Below are positions 52,870-60,961 of a stretch of 64,000 nucleotides of DNA, piece after piece. This DNA comes from Roseibacillus sp. Lineage in GTDB: Bacteria; Verrucomicrobiota; Verrucomicrobiia; Verrucomicrobiales; Akkermansiaceae. The stretch's first letter is position 1; each line of letters opens with the position of its first letter. The position numbers and the translations under genes were made by a program. Below the pieces are notes generated by a model. It was given only the letters and a program-made list of their open reading frames with translations, was not told the DNA's origin and made no database searches. The stretch covers positions 32,005 through 96,004 of the forward strand of contig JAQWTV010000066.1 in assembly GCA_029242545.1 (NCBI GenBank), given 5' to 3'.

Positions 52870-53754
52870 ATGAAGGGGGCAGAGATTATTAAATGCCGAG
52901 CCACGAAGTGGTTTTACCTGAGGGTCTGTGCCATGGTTGTCATGTTCGGAGTCTTTCTCGTCTTGTTTCTGAAGGACTGGAAGATCGGGTGGCCTACCAA
53001 GAATGAGGTCTTTTATACCTATAAGGCTTTTGAGAAAGCCGAAGAGCTGTTCAATGAGCGTAAGTGGGGTGCGGAGGAGTGGGAAAGTGAGGTGGCTCAG
53101 CAGGAGGTTTTTCCTGCGGGAAATGTGGTTCTCCCCGCACACGTGGATAGAGCTGAGAAATGGCCTCTTCAGCTAGCTGATTACACAGACTATAGCGCCT
53201 CTGTCATCGAGGAGGGAAATAAAACGATCCCTCCGATGTGGGCCAGCTATACTCATGGGCGGGGCTGGAGTTCTGCCATTCCAGAGAAAAGTTATGATTC
53301 GGGTAAAATTCAGGAGCAGCTCTACTATGCCATCGTTAGTGGAGTGCTTCTAATTGGCGCTCTATTTCTTCTAGTCAGGAATTCCCGCCGCTCAATGAGG
53401 GTAGATGATGAGGCGTTTTATGCCTCAAGTGGCGAGAAAGTGCCGTTCTGCGCAATCCGTAAAATCGATGTCCGCAAGTGGCGGACGAAGGGTTTGGCCT
53501 ACCTTTTCTTTGAGGACGACTCTCACAAGAAGTCTAAGAATGGGACGCTCATGAGGGCAAAGGTTGACGGTATGGTGTATGGGCAATTCAGGAAAGAGAA
53601 TGGAGCTCCAGCAGAGGCGCTATTTCAGCGAATTCTCCAAAATTTCAAGGGAGAGCTCGTCGAGCTCGTTGATGATGAGCCCGAAAGTAATGGGGAAAAT
53701 GTGGACAACTCTGGTCCAGATCAACGAGTTGAAGAAGTCCGGTCCCAAGAGTGA
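52870..53754 (+). CDS. Membrane protein of unknown function, two transmembrane helices
   Basis: A protein of about 294 residues with a first helix (VCAMVVMFGVFLVLFL), an extracytoplasmic part of about 110 residues rich in aromatic and charged residues (KWGAEEWESEV, HVDRAEKWPLQLADYTDYSA), a second helix (LYYAIVSGVLLIGALFLLV) and a C-terminal cytoplasmic domain of about 125 residues with PH-like features (VDDEAFYASSGEKVPF, AYLFFEDDSHKKSK). The ATG at 52870 has AGAGAG upstream; TTG 52840 would add ten residues. No family could be named. acpP follows after about 67 bases. Confidence 0.72.
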   Translation: MKGAEIIKCRATKWFYLRVCAMVVMFGVFLVLFLKDWKIGWPTKNEVFYTYKAFEKAEELFNERKWGAEEWESEVAQQEVFPAGNVVLPAHVDRAEKWPLQLADYTDYSASVIEEGNKTIPPMWASYTHGRGWSSAIPEKSYDSGKIQEQLYYAIVSGVLLIGALFLLVRNSRRSMRVDDEAFYASSGEKVPFCAIRKIDVRKWRTKGLAYLFFEDDSHKKSKNGTLMRAKVDGMVYGQFRKENGAPAEALFQRILQNFKGELVELVDDEPESNGENVDNSGPDQRVEEVRSQE

Positions 53755-53821
53755 TTTTTCGGGGTTGCCAATTGGGGTGAGGAGAGATAATTCAAGGGAA
53801 GCGAATAAACGCTAAAGAGAC

Positions 53822-54061
53822 ATGTCAGAATCAAGCGAAGAGAAGGTCAAAGGTATCATCGTAGAGCAACTTGGAGTGAGCGCCGACAAGGTGACGCGTG
53901 AGGCAAAAGTGGTGGAGGACCTCGGAGCAGATTCCCTCGATGCAGTCGAGCTGGTGATGGCTGTTGAAGAGGAGTTTGGTGTTGAAGTGCCTGATGATGA
54001 GGCCGAAGGGCTCACCACGGTCGGGGCGATCATTGACTACGTGGCGAAGTCCAGTTCCTGA
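53822..54061 (+). CDS. acpP: Acyl carrier protein
   Basis: Carries growing acyl chains in fatty acid synthesis. The 79-residue acidic protein has the phosphopantetheine attachment site [10 protein letters not shown] with Ser38, preceded by VVEDL and followed by [26 protein letters not shown] (in parts). The length is standard. It is not next to fabF or fabD here, which is unusual for an acpP gene, though accA lies 1.6 kb downstream on the same strand. A likely terminator follows. Confidence 0.97.
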   Translation: MSESSEEKVKGIIVEQLGVSADKVTREAKVVEDLGADSLDAVELVMAVEEEFGVEVPDDEAEGLTTVGAIIDYVAKSSS

Positions 54062-54089
54062 AGGATCCCAACGGAAGATTTCAGTGTGC

Positions 54090-54116
54090 AGGGCGGGTCC
54101 ATGGGCCTGCCCTTTT
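54090..54116 (+). terminator. Rho-independent terminator after acpP
   Basis: AGGGCGGGTC (54090-54099) pairs with GGCCTGCCCT (54104-54113) with two G-T wobbles and a short loop, followed by a short T run. It starts about 28 bases after the acpP stop on the plus strand, the right place to end a small abundant message. Confidence 0.6.
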
Positions 54117-54159
54117 CGTTATCGTAGCATTGGAAAATTACTGATGGAGAAATCAAAGA

Positions 54160-54678
54160 ATGTATTCACCAGATGATATTCAATATGCGCTGGAAACAAC
54201 CCGCGTAATCTATGAGCCTGATCGCCGTATTGATACCTTCGGGGATACCCGTTTCGAGTTCCTGCTCCTGAGTGAGCTGATGGATTCGGTAGGTAGGGTT
54301 CGGATTCGATCTGGAGAGGTAGAGGCGAACAAACCGACAATCATCAAGCCAGAGGCATACAGCGGCATTGAGTTTGAGGGGTTTAGCGACGAGGCAAATC
54401 GTTTTCACGAGTGGCTGGAAGAGCAGGGGGCAAAAATCGCCATGGTGAACTACCAGTTCAAACGGGGCGAGGTGAGAGAGGAACTGCTGCACGATTCAAT
54501 GGAAGCAGTTCGGGAGCGGGTTCTTGAGGATGCTCGGAGGGCAGGCAACCCCATGCAGGTTGTTATCGAGGGAGTGGACGATGCCTGGGAGATCAGTCTT
54601 CTTCGGTTCATCTTTGAGATCGTTGACAAGAGCTCGGAAATTAATGCGTTCGATTTTAAACGGAAAGGTCTACTTTAG
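54160..54678 (+). CDS. Hypothetical soluble protein, possibly PVC-specific
   Basis: A 172-residue acidic protein without signal peptide, membrane helix or known motif. Features are YALETTRVIYEPDRRIDTFGDTRFEFLL in the N-terminal third (in parts), KPTIIKPEAYSGIEFEGFSDEA in the middle, and a helical C-terminus ending INAFDFKRKGLL. The layout looks like an alpha/beta protein. Its ATG has a GGAG-like stretch about 12 bases upstream. It stands between acpP (behind the terminator) and the LysM gene; its function cannot be given. Confidence 0.68.
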   Translation: MYSPDDIQYALETTRVIYEPDRRIDTFGDTRFEFLLLSELMDSVGRVRIRSGEVEANKPTIIKPEAYSGIEFEGFSDEANRFHEWLEEQGAKIAMVNYQFKRGEVREELLHDSMEAVRERVLEDARRAGNPMQVVIEGVDDAWEISLLRFIFEIVDKSSEINAFDFKRKGLL

Positions 54679-54758
54679 GCGCTCCCTTATCGGGCAGGCA
54701 AGCTGCATAGCAGCGAAGAGCTCTGCAGCAGGATGGGGTGGGGTGTCCATTTGAGTTT

Positions 54759-55607
54759 ATGATCGGAATCATCAAGGTCATTGCGGCTGTAATCGTTTTG
54801 GCGGTGCTCGCTGCAACTTTTTTTCTCGTTGAACGATTGAGAGAAGAGAGTGCGGCGCCCCAACTGGGTGTGGTCCCGGAGGTTCCCTCAGGTGTGGCCC
54901 TCGTAAAGCCCGGGGAAATTGCGTTTGATCGTGCAAGGGAGCTGCTCGCTACGGGCCAGTTCAAGGAGGCTCGTGAGAAACTCGAATTTCTGGTCGGAGT
55001 CTACCCGTCTTCCTCGAGGGCCTCCGAGGCGCGGAGAATTCTTGGAGAACTCAATCTTGATGATCTTCTGTCGACAGAGGTGATGGAGGGAAAGGTCATG
55101 TACAAGGTGAAATCGGGAGATAATTTCACCCGAATCGCGCAGAGCCATGACACAACTCTTGATTGCATCATGCACATGAACGGACTGCAGCGAATGGATA
55201 AGCTTTTCCCTGGTGATGAGCTCGTCCTGCTTCCCTTGAATTTTAATATTAAAATTGATATTCCGAGGAAGCTTCTGAGTCTCTACCGAGAGGGGCGTCT
55301 TCTAAAGTCCTACGAGCTGCTCCATGCAAAAACCCGCGAGGGGAGTGGGGAGCTCAGATCAAAGATTGGACAGAAGATCGGCCTCCTTGCCAGCGGCGGG
55401 AGTGTCTCTCCGGTCAAATTTGAGAGTTATCGAAATGCGAGGAAAGTATTGATTCTCGATCACCGTGGGCTGCAATTACGTGAGGTTACAGACTCTGACC
55501 AGGAAGAGGTGAGCAGGGGGTTTTTCCTTTCGGGGGCCGATATTGAGGAGTTAGCCCTTCTTTTAAGAGTTGGTAACGAGGTGGAAGTCCGCTTTGCTAA
55601 GAGGTAG
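54759..55607 (+). CDS. Membrane-anchored LysM protein with a degenerate YkuD (L,D-transpeptidase-like) domain
   Basis: About 282 residues. An N-terminal anchor helix (IIKVIAAVIVLAVLAATFFLV) is followed by a TPR-like stretch (FDRARELLATGQFKEAREKLE), a LysM peptidoglycan-binding domain (VMYKVKSGDNFTRIAQSHDT...LFPGDELVLL in parts), and a C-terminal part shaped like YkuD: IDIPRKLLSLYREGRLLKSYELL, then KFESYRN, HRGLQLRE, and SRGFFLSGADIEELALLLRVGNEVEVR in parts. In active YkuD enzymes this place reads SHGCIRM/SxGCxR; here it is SRGF, so the catalytic cysteine is a phenylalanine (F255). It probably binds peptidoglycan without cross-linking it. ATG 54759 is preferred over GTG 54738. accA starts 11 bases after the stop. 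Confidence 0.8.
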   Translation: MIGIIKVIAAVIVLAVLAATFFLVERLREESAAPQLGVVPEVPSGVALVKPGEIAFDRARELLATGQFKEAREKLEFLVGVYPSSSRASEARRILGELNLDDLLSTEVMEGKVMYKVKSGDNFTRIAQSHDTTLDCIMHMNGLQRMDKLFPGDELVLLPLNFNIKIDIPRKLLSLYREGRLLKSYELLHAKTREGSGELRSKIGQKIGLLASGGSVSPVKFESYRNARKVLILDHRGLQLREVTDSDQEEVSRGFFLSGADIEELALLLRVGNEVEVRFAKR

Positions 55608-55618
55608 AATCAGCGACG

Positions 55619-56590
55619 ATGAACGACAGTAGTGTGCGTCCCGAACCCCTCGACTTCGAAAAGCCGATTGCCGAGCTTGAGAGTGAATTGGAACATATGC
55701 GCGAGAAGGCCCAGTCAGGAAACATGGAGCTCAGCGCGGAGATCTCGGCGCTCGAGGGGAAACTGGGGGAGCTGCGACAAGACATTTACGAGAATCTCAC
55801 TCCCTGGCAGCGTGTGCAGATAGCGAGGCATACGGCGCGACCGTTCATGCTCGATTATCTTACTGAGGCCTTTGATGACTTCTGTGAATTACATGGAGAC
55901 CGCCTTGTTGGTGATGACCATGCCATGCCGGCTGGATTCGCGATGCTAGAGGGCCGCAGGTGTGTTGTGATAGGGCATCAGAAGGGCAGGAATACGAAAG
56001 AAAATCTCCAGCGGAATTTTGGAAGTGCGCATCCAGAGGGTTACAGGAAGGCCTTGCGCCTGATGAAGATGGCGGAGAAGTTTGGACTCCCTGTCATTTC
56101 AATGATCGACACTCCTGGGGCTTTTCCTGGTATCGGTGCTGAGGAGCGCAACATCGCGGAGGCTATTGCCCGGAATTTGAGGGAAATGATGGATTTGAAA
56201 ACGCCCATCGTTACGGTGGTGCTCGGGGAGGGAGGCTCTGGAGGAGCGCTGGGAATTGGTGTAGCCGATCGAGTTCTCATGTTGGAGAATTCTTATTACT
56301 CTGTCATCAGCCCAGAGGGCTGTGCTGCAATACTTTGGAAGCATCGCAAGCATGCGCCGGAAGCGGCCGAAGCGATGCGTCTTACCGCAGAGGACCTTGC
56401 TGCGATGAATCTGGTGGATGAAGTTATTCCGGAGCCCGTCGGTGGAGCCCATCACGATGTCCGCTCTGTATCTCGCAGTCTCAAGGAGGCGCTAATACGC
56501 CACGTTGATGCTTTGAGCGATCTCTCTGAAAGAGAGTTACTGGATGCGCGCTATGGTAAATTCCGCGAAGCAGGCCAATGGAACGGTTAG
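55619..56590 (+). CDS. accA: Acetyl-CoA carboxylase carboxyltransferase subunit alpha
   Basis: Alpha half of the carboxyltransferase that makes malonyl-CoA. The 323-residue protein has the coiled-coil start FEKPIAELESELEHMREKA, WQRVQIARHTARP, FDDFCELHGDRLVGDDHAM, IGHQKGRNTKENLQRNFG, HPEGYRKALRLMKMAEKF, the oxyanion region MIDTPGAFPGIGAEERN, and GEGGSGGALGIGVADRVLMLENSYYSVISPEGCAAILW (in parts). All are as in active AccA. It lies directly after the LysM gene and may be read from the same message. No accD is in the window. Confidence 0.97.
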   Translation: MNDSSVRPEPLDFEKPIAELESELEHMREKAQSGNMELSAEISALEGKLGELRQDIYENLTPWQRVQIARHTARPFMLDYLTEAFDDFCELHGDRLVGDDHAMPAGFAMLEGRRCVVIGHQKGRNTKENLQRNFGSAHPEGYRKALRLMKMAEKFGLPVISMIDTPGAFPGIGAEERNIAEAIARNLREMMDLKTPIVTVVLGEGGSGGALGIGVADRVLMLENSYYSVISPEGCAAILWKHRKHAPEAAEAMRLTAEDLAAMNLVDEVIPEPVGGAHHDVRSVSRSLKEALIRHVDALSDLSERELLDARYGKFREAGQWNG

Positions 56591-56628
56591 AAGGCTATTT
56601 TTCCTTCGAAAGCGGTTTTTCAACCCGG

Positions 56629-58935
56629 CTAGTTGAGTTCGCTCTCCTTGTAAGGCACTCCCTGCTGGGTTTTGTTCCTTTCCCGGGAATCCTTGACGAA
56701 TGATTCCTCAACTTGGTTTGACCGGTTGCTCCACGCGTGACGAGTGAAGGTCAGAATATCCGCAATATCCTGATCGGAAATTGTGGGATTCATAGACAAG
56801 CCCGGCATTGCGCCGGGAGGCGCATAGCGCTTGCCCGAGACTATAATTGGTCCCTGCAGCCCGTGGAGGAGAACTTTTGTCAGCCGAGTGGTGTTTCCAG
56901 TCACCCAATCGGACCCGTCAAGAGGCGGCCCGAGATTGTCAAGCCCTGCGCCATCAGCGCCATGGCATCCAATACAGGCTGCTCGTCCCATGTAGAGTTT
57001 TTCTCCCCTTTGGAACGAGGCGAGATGCTGACCTTTTATCTTCGGAGGCGCCACTTTTCTGAGATTCTTCTGGAGAGCTTCCTGTAGCCACTTGTCTAGG
57101 CTGCTGTTATTGAACCTTCCATTATTTATGCCAAGGAATACGGCCTCGCGGTCCTTCAGGCCTGTAAAAGCAGCTTCCTTTACGATTGGGTTGCTCCCGT
57201 TTGCTCTAAGGGTGCTGACAAGGGCCTCGAGAGCCTTCGAGGTTCCAGTATCTGCCAACAGGCGTGCTTTGTAGATCGAGGATTCCGCGCCGGCCTTGAA
57301 TGCTGCCACCGCCGGCACAAGAGAGTTTTTCTCTCTCTGGCTCAGCGAAAGGGCCGCCATGAGTGCCGAGGAGGAGAACTTCTCGCTGTCTGACTTCAGG
57401 GTGAATGCGACATGCTCGGCCTTGAGAAGGTTAAGGCCCTCGAGACACCATAGAGCATGGAGTCTGCCGAGTTTGTGATTGCTCTCGAGAACCTCGACAA
57501 GGCGGTTTTCGCTCTGAGTGTTCCCGCGCTCGACAATGAGGCGCTGGGCCGTGTCCCGCCACCATCCATTGGGATGATTGAGATAGGGGATCAGATCGTC
57601 TGCAGAGAGCTTGCCAAGCCTCGGTGCGGGGCCCCGGGGCTTGTTCTTGTGGCGGATTCTGTAAATACGCCCATGCCCATTTGCCGGCTTATCCAGTCCT
57701 CGACTCATAATCTGTTTGCGGAGATAGGAAGTGACGTATGTCCGGTGCTGGATGATCCCATGATACATATCGAGAATGTAGAGAGAATTGTCCGGCGCGG
57801 TGTAGGCATTAACTGGTCGAAATCTTTCGTCGGTTGAGGCCAGAAACTCTTTCTCTCCGAAGGTGTGTTCGCCGACGATTGCTCCCTCTCCGTCCTCGAT
57901 GCTGATCGCTTTTACTAGGTTCCCGGTGGCCTCTGTGATGAAGGCTGTTCCATAGAGTTGCTCTCCAAGGCCGTTGCTCCGGAAAATCGTCAGCCCGGAG
58001 GCCCCGGTGGCATTGATGAGCTTGTAGTTCTCTGGGGAAATCGTGCCGCGTTGGTAGCCCCGGTTTACTCCCGGAGTGACGCGTATCGGCCAGACCCGGT
58101 TCGAGCTGACGCGCGCCGAAATTCCAGCTTTCATTTTGGCGTTGGGATTGCCGAAGGCAATGTTGGGAAAGGTATAATCTCCGACCAACAGGGTGCTGTT
58201 GCTGTTGTGAAAGAGTCTGCCGTAGTCGTCACGATCCAGACCCCACTGGCCACGAAAACGAGTTTTTTCCATGACCCACTGGTCTTTAACTTTCTTGTAT
58301 CGCCGATCTGACTTCGCGTTGTAGATCCAGTTATCCAAGCCGAGAACCAGGCTGTTTGCCTTATGTTCGACATTTCCTCCACGGGCATACTCCTCGTCCA
58401 CCATAACTCGTTTTCCGACCGGCTTGAGTCCGCTGCGTTTTTGAAAGAAAAGGCTCTCCTGGTTTGCCCAGAGAATGCCGTCATCGAGGAGGTAGAGGCT
58501 GCGAGGCAGAAGAAGTTTGTCTAGGAATACCACACGTTGATCGACCATTCCATCGCCGTTGGTATCGGACAATACGACGATGCGGCCCTGAGCGATGTCC
58601 TCACCGGTTCCGTCGATATCGGGCATGTAACCAACGAGCTCGCAGATCCACATCCGGCCATCGGAGTCAAACTTCATCATACAAGGCATGTCGACAAATG
58701 GCTCGGTCGCAACTGGCTCGATGACAAATCCTGGAGCAAGCTTGAAGGCTTTGAGGGCCTCTTCGATTTTCAGAAAAGGGGCCGGAGGAATCACGTCCTC
58801 AGGCACGAAGCTGGCCATATTGTGCCCCTTGCGGTCTCCCTGCTGGGCGACGAGGGGCGAGGCCAGTAGTGCTAGAAGGACAGCCCGGAATATTAGTCTG
58901 ACGAAACACATGGCCCTCATAGTTGCACGATACAC
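56629..58935 (-). CDS. PVC-type haem-binding dehydrogenase-like protein (propeller, HEAT repeats, cytochrome c)
   Basis: A secreted 768-residue protein with an N-terminal signal (FRAVLLALLASPLVAQ). A 'putative membrane-bound dehydrogenase' propeller fills about residues 50-440 (FKLAPGFVIEPVATEPFVDMPCMMKFDSDGRMWICE in parts, GRIVVLSDTNGDGMVDQ, NSLVLGLDNWIYNAKSDRRYK, DERFRPVNAYTAPDNSLYILDMYHG in parts). A short HEAT region follows (HLNHPNGWWRDTAQRL-like), then a cytochrome c domain with CIGCH and a late Met in PGAMPGLSMNP as possible axial ligand. It should act outside the cytoplasm and pass electrons from an unknown sugar-like substrate. It has several close Met starts (58935, 58920, 58911). 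Confidence 0.9.
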   Translation of the reverse strand: MYRATMRAMCFVRLIFRAVLLALLASPLVAQQGDRKGHNMASFVPEDVIPPAPFLKIEEALKAFKLAPGFVIEPVATEPFVDMPCMMKFDSDGRMWICELVGYMPDIDGTGEDIAQGRIVVLSDTNGDGMVDQRVVFLDKLLLPRSLYLLDDGILWANQESLFFQKRSGLKPVGKRVMVDEEYARGGNVEHKANSLVLGLDNWIYNAKSDRRYKKVKDQWVMEKTRFRGQWGLDRDDYGRLFHNSNSTLLVGDYTFPNIAFGNPNAKMKAGISARVSSNRVWPIRVTPGVNRGYQRGTISPENYKLINATGASGLTIFRSNGLGEQLYGTAFITEATGNLVKAISIEDGEGAIVGEHTFGEKEFLASTDERFRPVNAYTAPDNSLYILDMYHGIIQHRTYVTSYLRKQIMSRGLDKPANGHGRIYRIRHKNKPRGPAPRLGKLSADDLIPYLNHPNGWWRDTAQRLIVERGNTQSENRLVEVLESNHKLGRLHALWCLEGLNLLKAEHVAFTLKSDSEKFSSSALMAALSLSQREKNSLVPAVAAFKAGAESSIYKARLLADTGTSKALEALVSTLRANGSNPIVKEAAFTGLKDREAVFLGINNGRFNNSSLDKWLQEALQKNLRKVAPPKIKGQHLASFQRGEKLYMGRAACIGCHGADGAGLDNLGPPLDGSDWVTGNTTRLTKVLLHGLQGPIIVSGKRYAPPGAMPGLSMNPTISDQDIADILTFTRHAWSNRSNQVEESFVKDSRERNKTQQGVPYKESELN

Positions 58936-58986
58936 TTCGAGTTCCCAACGAAAATGTAGCGAAGACTATTTTGTGGAACTCTTTGT

Positions 58987-59802
58987 TTAGGAGGGCTTCA
59001 CAGGGAAAAAAGAGTGGAAATTTTTGGATATGAGGGAGCGCAGTTGCGATTCTTCGATTTCGAGGATTTTCGCCAACCCTTCCATTACGCTTAAGAGGTT
59101 CGCCGGATGATTCAGGGAGGCAGTGCCAGAGTTTTTAACGGAGTATCTCCGGTAATCCTCGGGCGGCAGCATATCGGGAGCATCAGTCTCAACCATGACT
59201 CGGTGTGCAGGAATGCGTCTAAATGCCTCACGGACCCCTTCCTTGTTCTCACGGAGAAAATAACCCGAGAATGAGAAATAGGCGCCAAGATCGACTAGCT
59301 CGGGAACCAGCTCGGCTGAGCCTCCATAGGAGTGGAGAAGGAATCCGCGGTCCGGGCGGTGATTTTTCTTCAGGATGTCGAGGAGAGGACCCCACGCTTT
59401 CAGACAGTGGACAGAGATAGGAAGGTTGTATTCTGCAGCAAGAGTAAGTTGCGAGACGAAGACCTCCTTCTGCTCTTCGATGTTGGGATTGTGAATCCAG
59501 CGGTCGAGACCACACTCACCAATATACACGCTTCCGGGGTCACTGGCGATGGCGGACGTCATTCTCTCAAGCCAGTCGTCGCTGCGAGAAGAAATCTTCC
59601 ACGGATGGAGGCCGATTGACGGGAGGATGAGCCCTGGGTTGGCGCGGGCTAGATCCAGGACCCTGTTCCAGTCACTTTCGCACGTTCCATTCACAACACA
59701 GTGTGCAATACGTGCGTCCTGCATGGCCGAAAGGATGTCCGGAAGTTCCTCGAGAAGCCGGTGATCATGAAGGTGATTATGAGCATCGTAGAGAGGGATC
59801 AT
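58987..59802 (-). CDS. TatD-family metal-dependent hydrolase
   Basis: A 271-residue TIM-barrel hydrolase of the TatD DNase type. Metal-ligand motifs are YDAHNHLHD at the start, SIGLHPW, IGECGLDRW, LPISVHCLKAWGPLL, LLHSYGGS and the late VETDAPDMLPP. The His, Glu and Asp positions fit TatD, although the first motif is HNH rather than HCH. The ATG overlaps the stop of mnmH by four bases, so the two genes are translationally coupled. The cellular substrate (DNA 3' ends or other) is open. Confidence 0.9.
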   Translation of the reverse strand: MIPLYDAHNHLHDHRLLEELPDILSAMQDARIAHCVVNGTCESDWNRVLDLARANPGLILPSIGLHPWKISSRSDDWLERMTSAIASDPGSVYIGECGLDRWIHNPNIEEQKEVFVSQLTLAAEYNLPISVHCLKAWGPLLDILKKNHRPDRGFLLHSYGGSAELVPELVDLGAYFSFSGYFLRENKEGVREAFRRIPAHRVMVETDAPDMLPPEDYRRYSVKNSGTASLNHPANLLSVMEGLAKILEIEESQLRSLISKNFHSFFPVKPS

Positions 59803-60869
59803 GGCGCTGGAAATTTCTCTGCCTTGCTCAAGGTGCGGGCAGCATTCCGGTAGCTCGTGGTGGAGTGGTCAGAGAGAGCCAGCTGGCTTGCCGGAGGCTG
59901 GTAGTTGGAATTAGCGCTACCTGGCTGCCGATAGCAGAGGTCGTAATGGTTCTCGAGCAATGAGGTAACAAAATCAGGCCAGGCTCGCCGAGCGATCTGC
60001 TCGTGCCATATCTGTAATTGAGCACGTCCGCGTATTCTTCCGAGAGGTTCAATTGCTTCGGATAGGGATTCGGGGTTTTCGAGGAAATGACGGTAACCTT
60101 CCAAGAGCAAAAGGACGCGTTCCCTGATTGGGAGGGTAAGCTCAATCACATTGGAGTGGGCAAGCCTTTGCCAGAGAGAAGGAGGAAGATAGACTGAGCC
60201 AATCCGGTTTGATTCGGCTTCCAGATAGATCGGTCGGTCGGGGTCCATGCTGGCGAGTCGGGAGTGGAGGCAGGTCTCAAACCTTCGCTGGGTGGGCTGC
60301 GGTCCGACAGACCCGAGTAACGATCCCCGATGGTTGGCCATCTTCTCGAGGTCAATCGTTTGCTGGCCTGCTTCCTCCAGGGCCGCCAGAAGAAGGGTTT
60401 TCCCGACCCCTGTGAGGCCGCCAATCACGCGTAATTCCAATGAGGGATGCGCAAGACGGCTGACAAGATCATCCATCACGAATCGCCGATAGGCTTTGTA
60501 TCCACCCTCAAGAGTTCTTGCTCGCCAACCGACGGACCTGAGTACGGTAGCGACAGCGGAGGAGCGTTGCCCGCCCCGCCAGCAGTAAATTAAGGGGGTC
60601 CACTTTGGGTCGGTGTTGCGCAAGGGCCCGGAGAGGTAGTTGGCAATTGCCTGACTGACATAGCCAGCACCCAGTCTCCGCCCCTTGAAGGCGCTTTCCT
60701 TGAAGAGGGTCCCTACTTCAACACGTTGTTCGTTGGTCAGGACTGGGAGGTTTCGCGCTCCAGGCAGGTGGTCCTCGTCAAATTCCTGGGGCGTACGCAC
60801 GTCGATTACCTCGTCAAAATCGGAGAGGTCAATCGGGAGTGATACTGACTCTAACGGGGTAAGGGACAT
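59799..60869 (-). CDS. mnmH: tRNA 2-selenouridine synthase (MnmH/SelU)
   Basis: Replaces sulfur by selenium (via a geranylated form) at the wobble uridine of some tRNAs. The N-terminal rhodanese domain has IDVRTPQEFDEDHLPGARNLPVL (in parts) and the active cysteine in YCWRGGQRS. The C-terminal part has the P-loop GGLTGVGKT and YLEAESNRIGSVYLPPSLW (in parts), both MnmH signatures. The ATG at 60869 gives the usual start shortly before the rhodanese domain; ATG 60923 would add 18 residues. No selD is in the window, so a selenophosphate source elsewhere in the genome is needed for the selenium reaction. Confidence 0.92.
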   Translation of the reverse strand: MSLTPLESVSLPIDLSDFDEVIDVRTPQEFDEDHLPGARNLPVLTNEQRVEVGTLFKESAFKGRRLGAGYVSQAIANYLSGPLRNTDPKWTPLIYCWRGGQRSSAVATVLRSVGWRARTLEGGYKAYRRFVMDDLVSRLAHPSLELRVIGGLTGVGKTLLLAALEEAGQQTIDLEKMANHRGSLLGSVGPQPTQRRFETCLHSRLASMDPDRPIYLEAESNRIGSVYLPPSLWQRLAHSNVIELTLPIRERVLLLLEGYRHFLENPESLSEAIEPLGRIRGRAQLQIWHEQIARRAWPDFVTSLLENHYDLCYRQPGSANSNYQPPASQLALSDHSTTSYRNAARTLSKAEKFPAP

Positions 60870-60961
60870 ATTCCGTGGAACGGGAGAGGGGAAGGAGACT
60901 CCGAAGAACGAATGCTCTACCATAATGGCGACCGGACGTGCCTTTTTTGGCCTCGCAGTTG

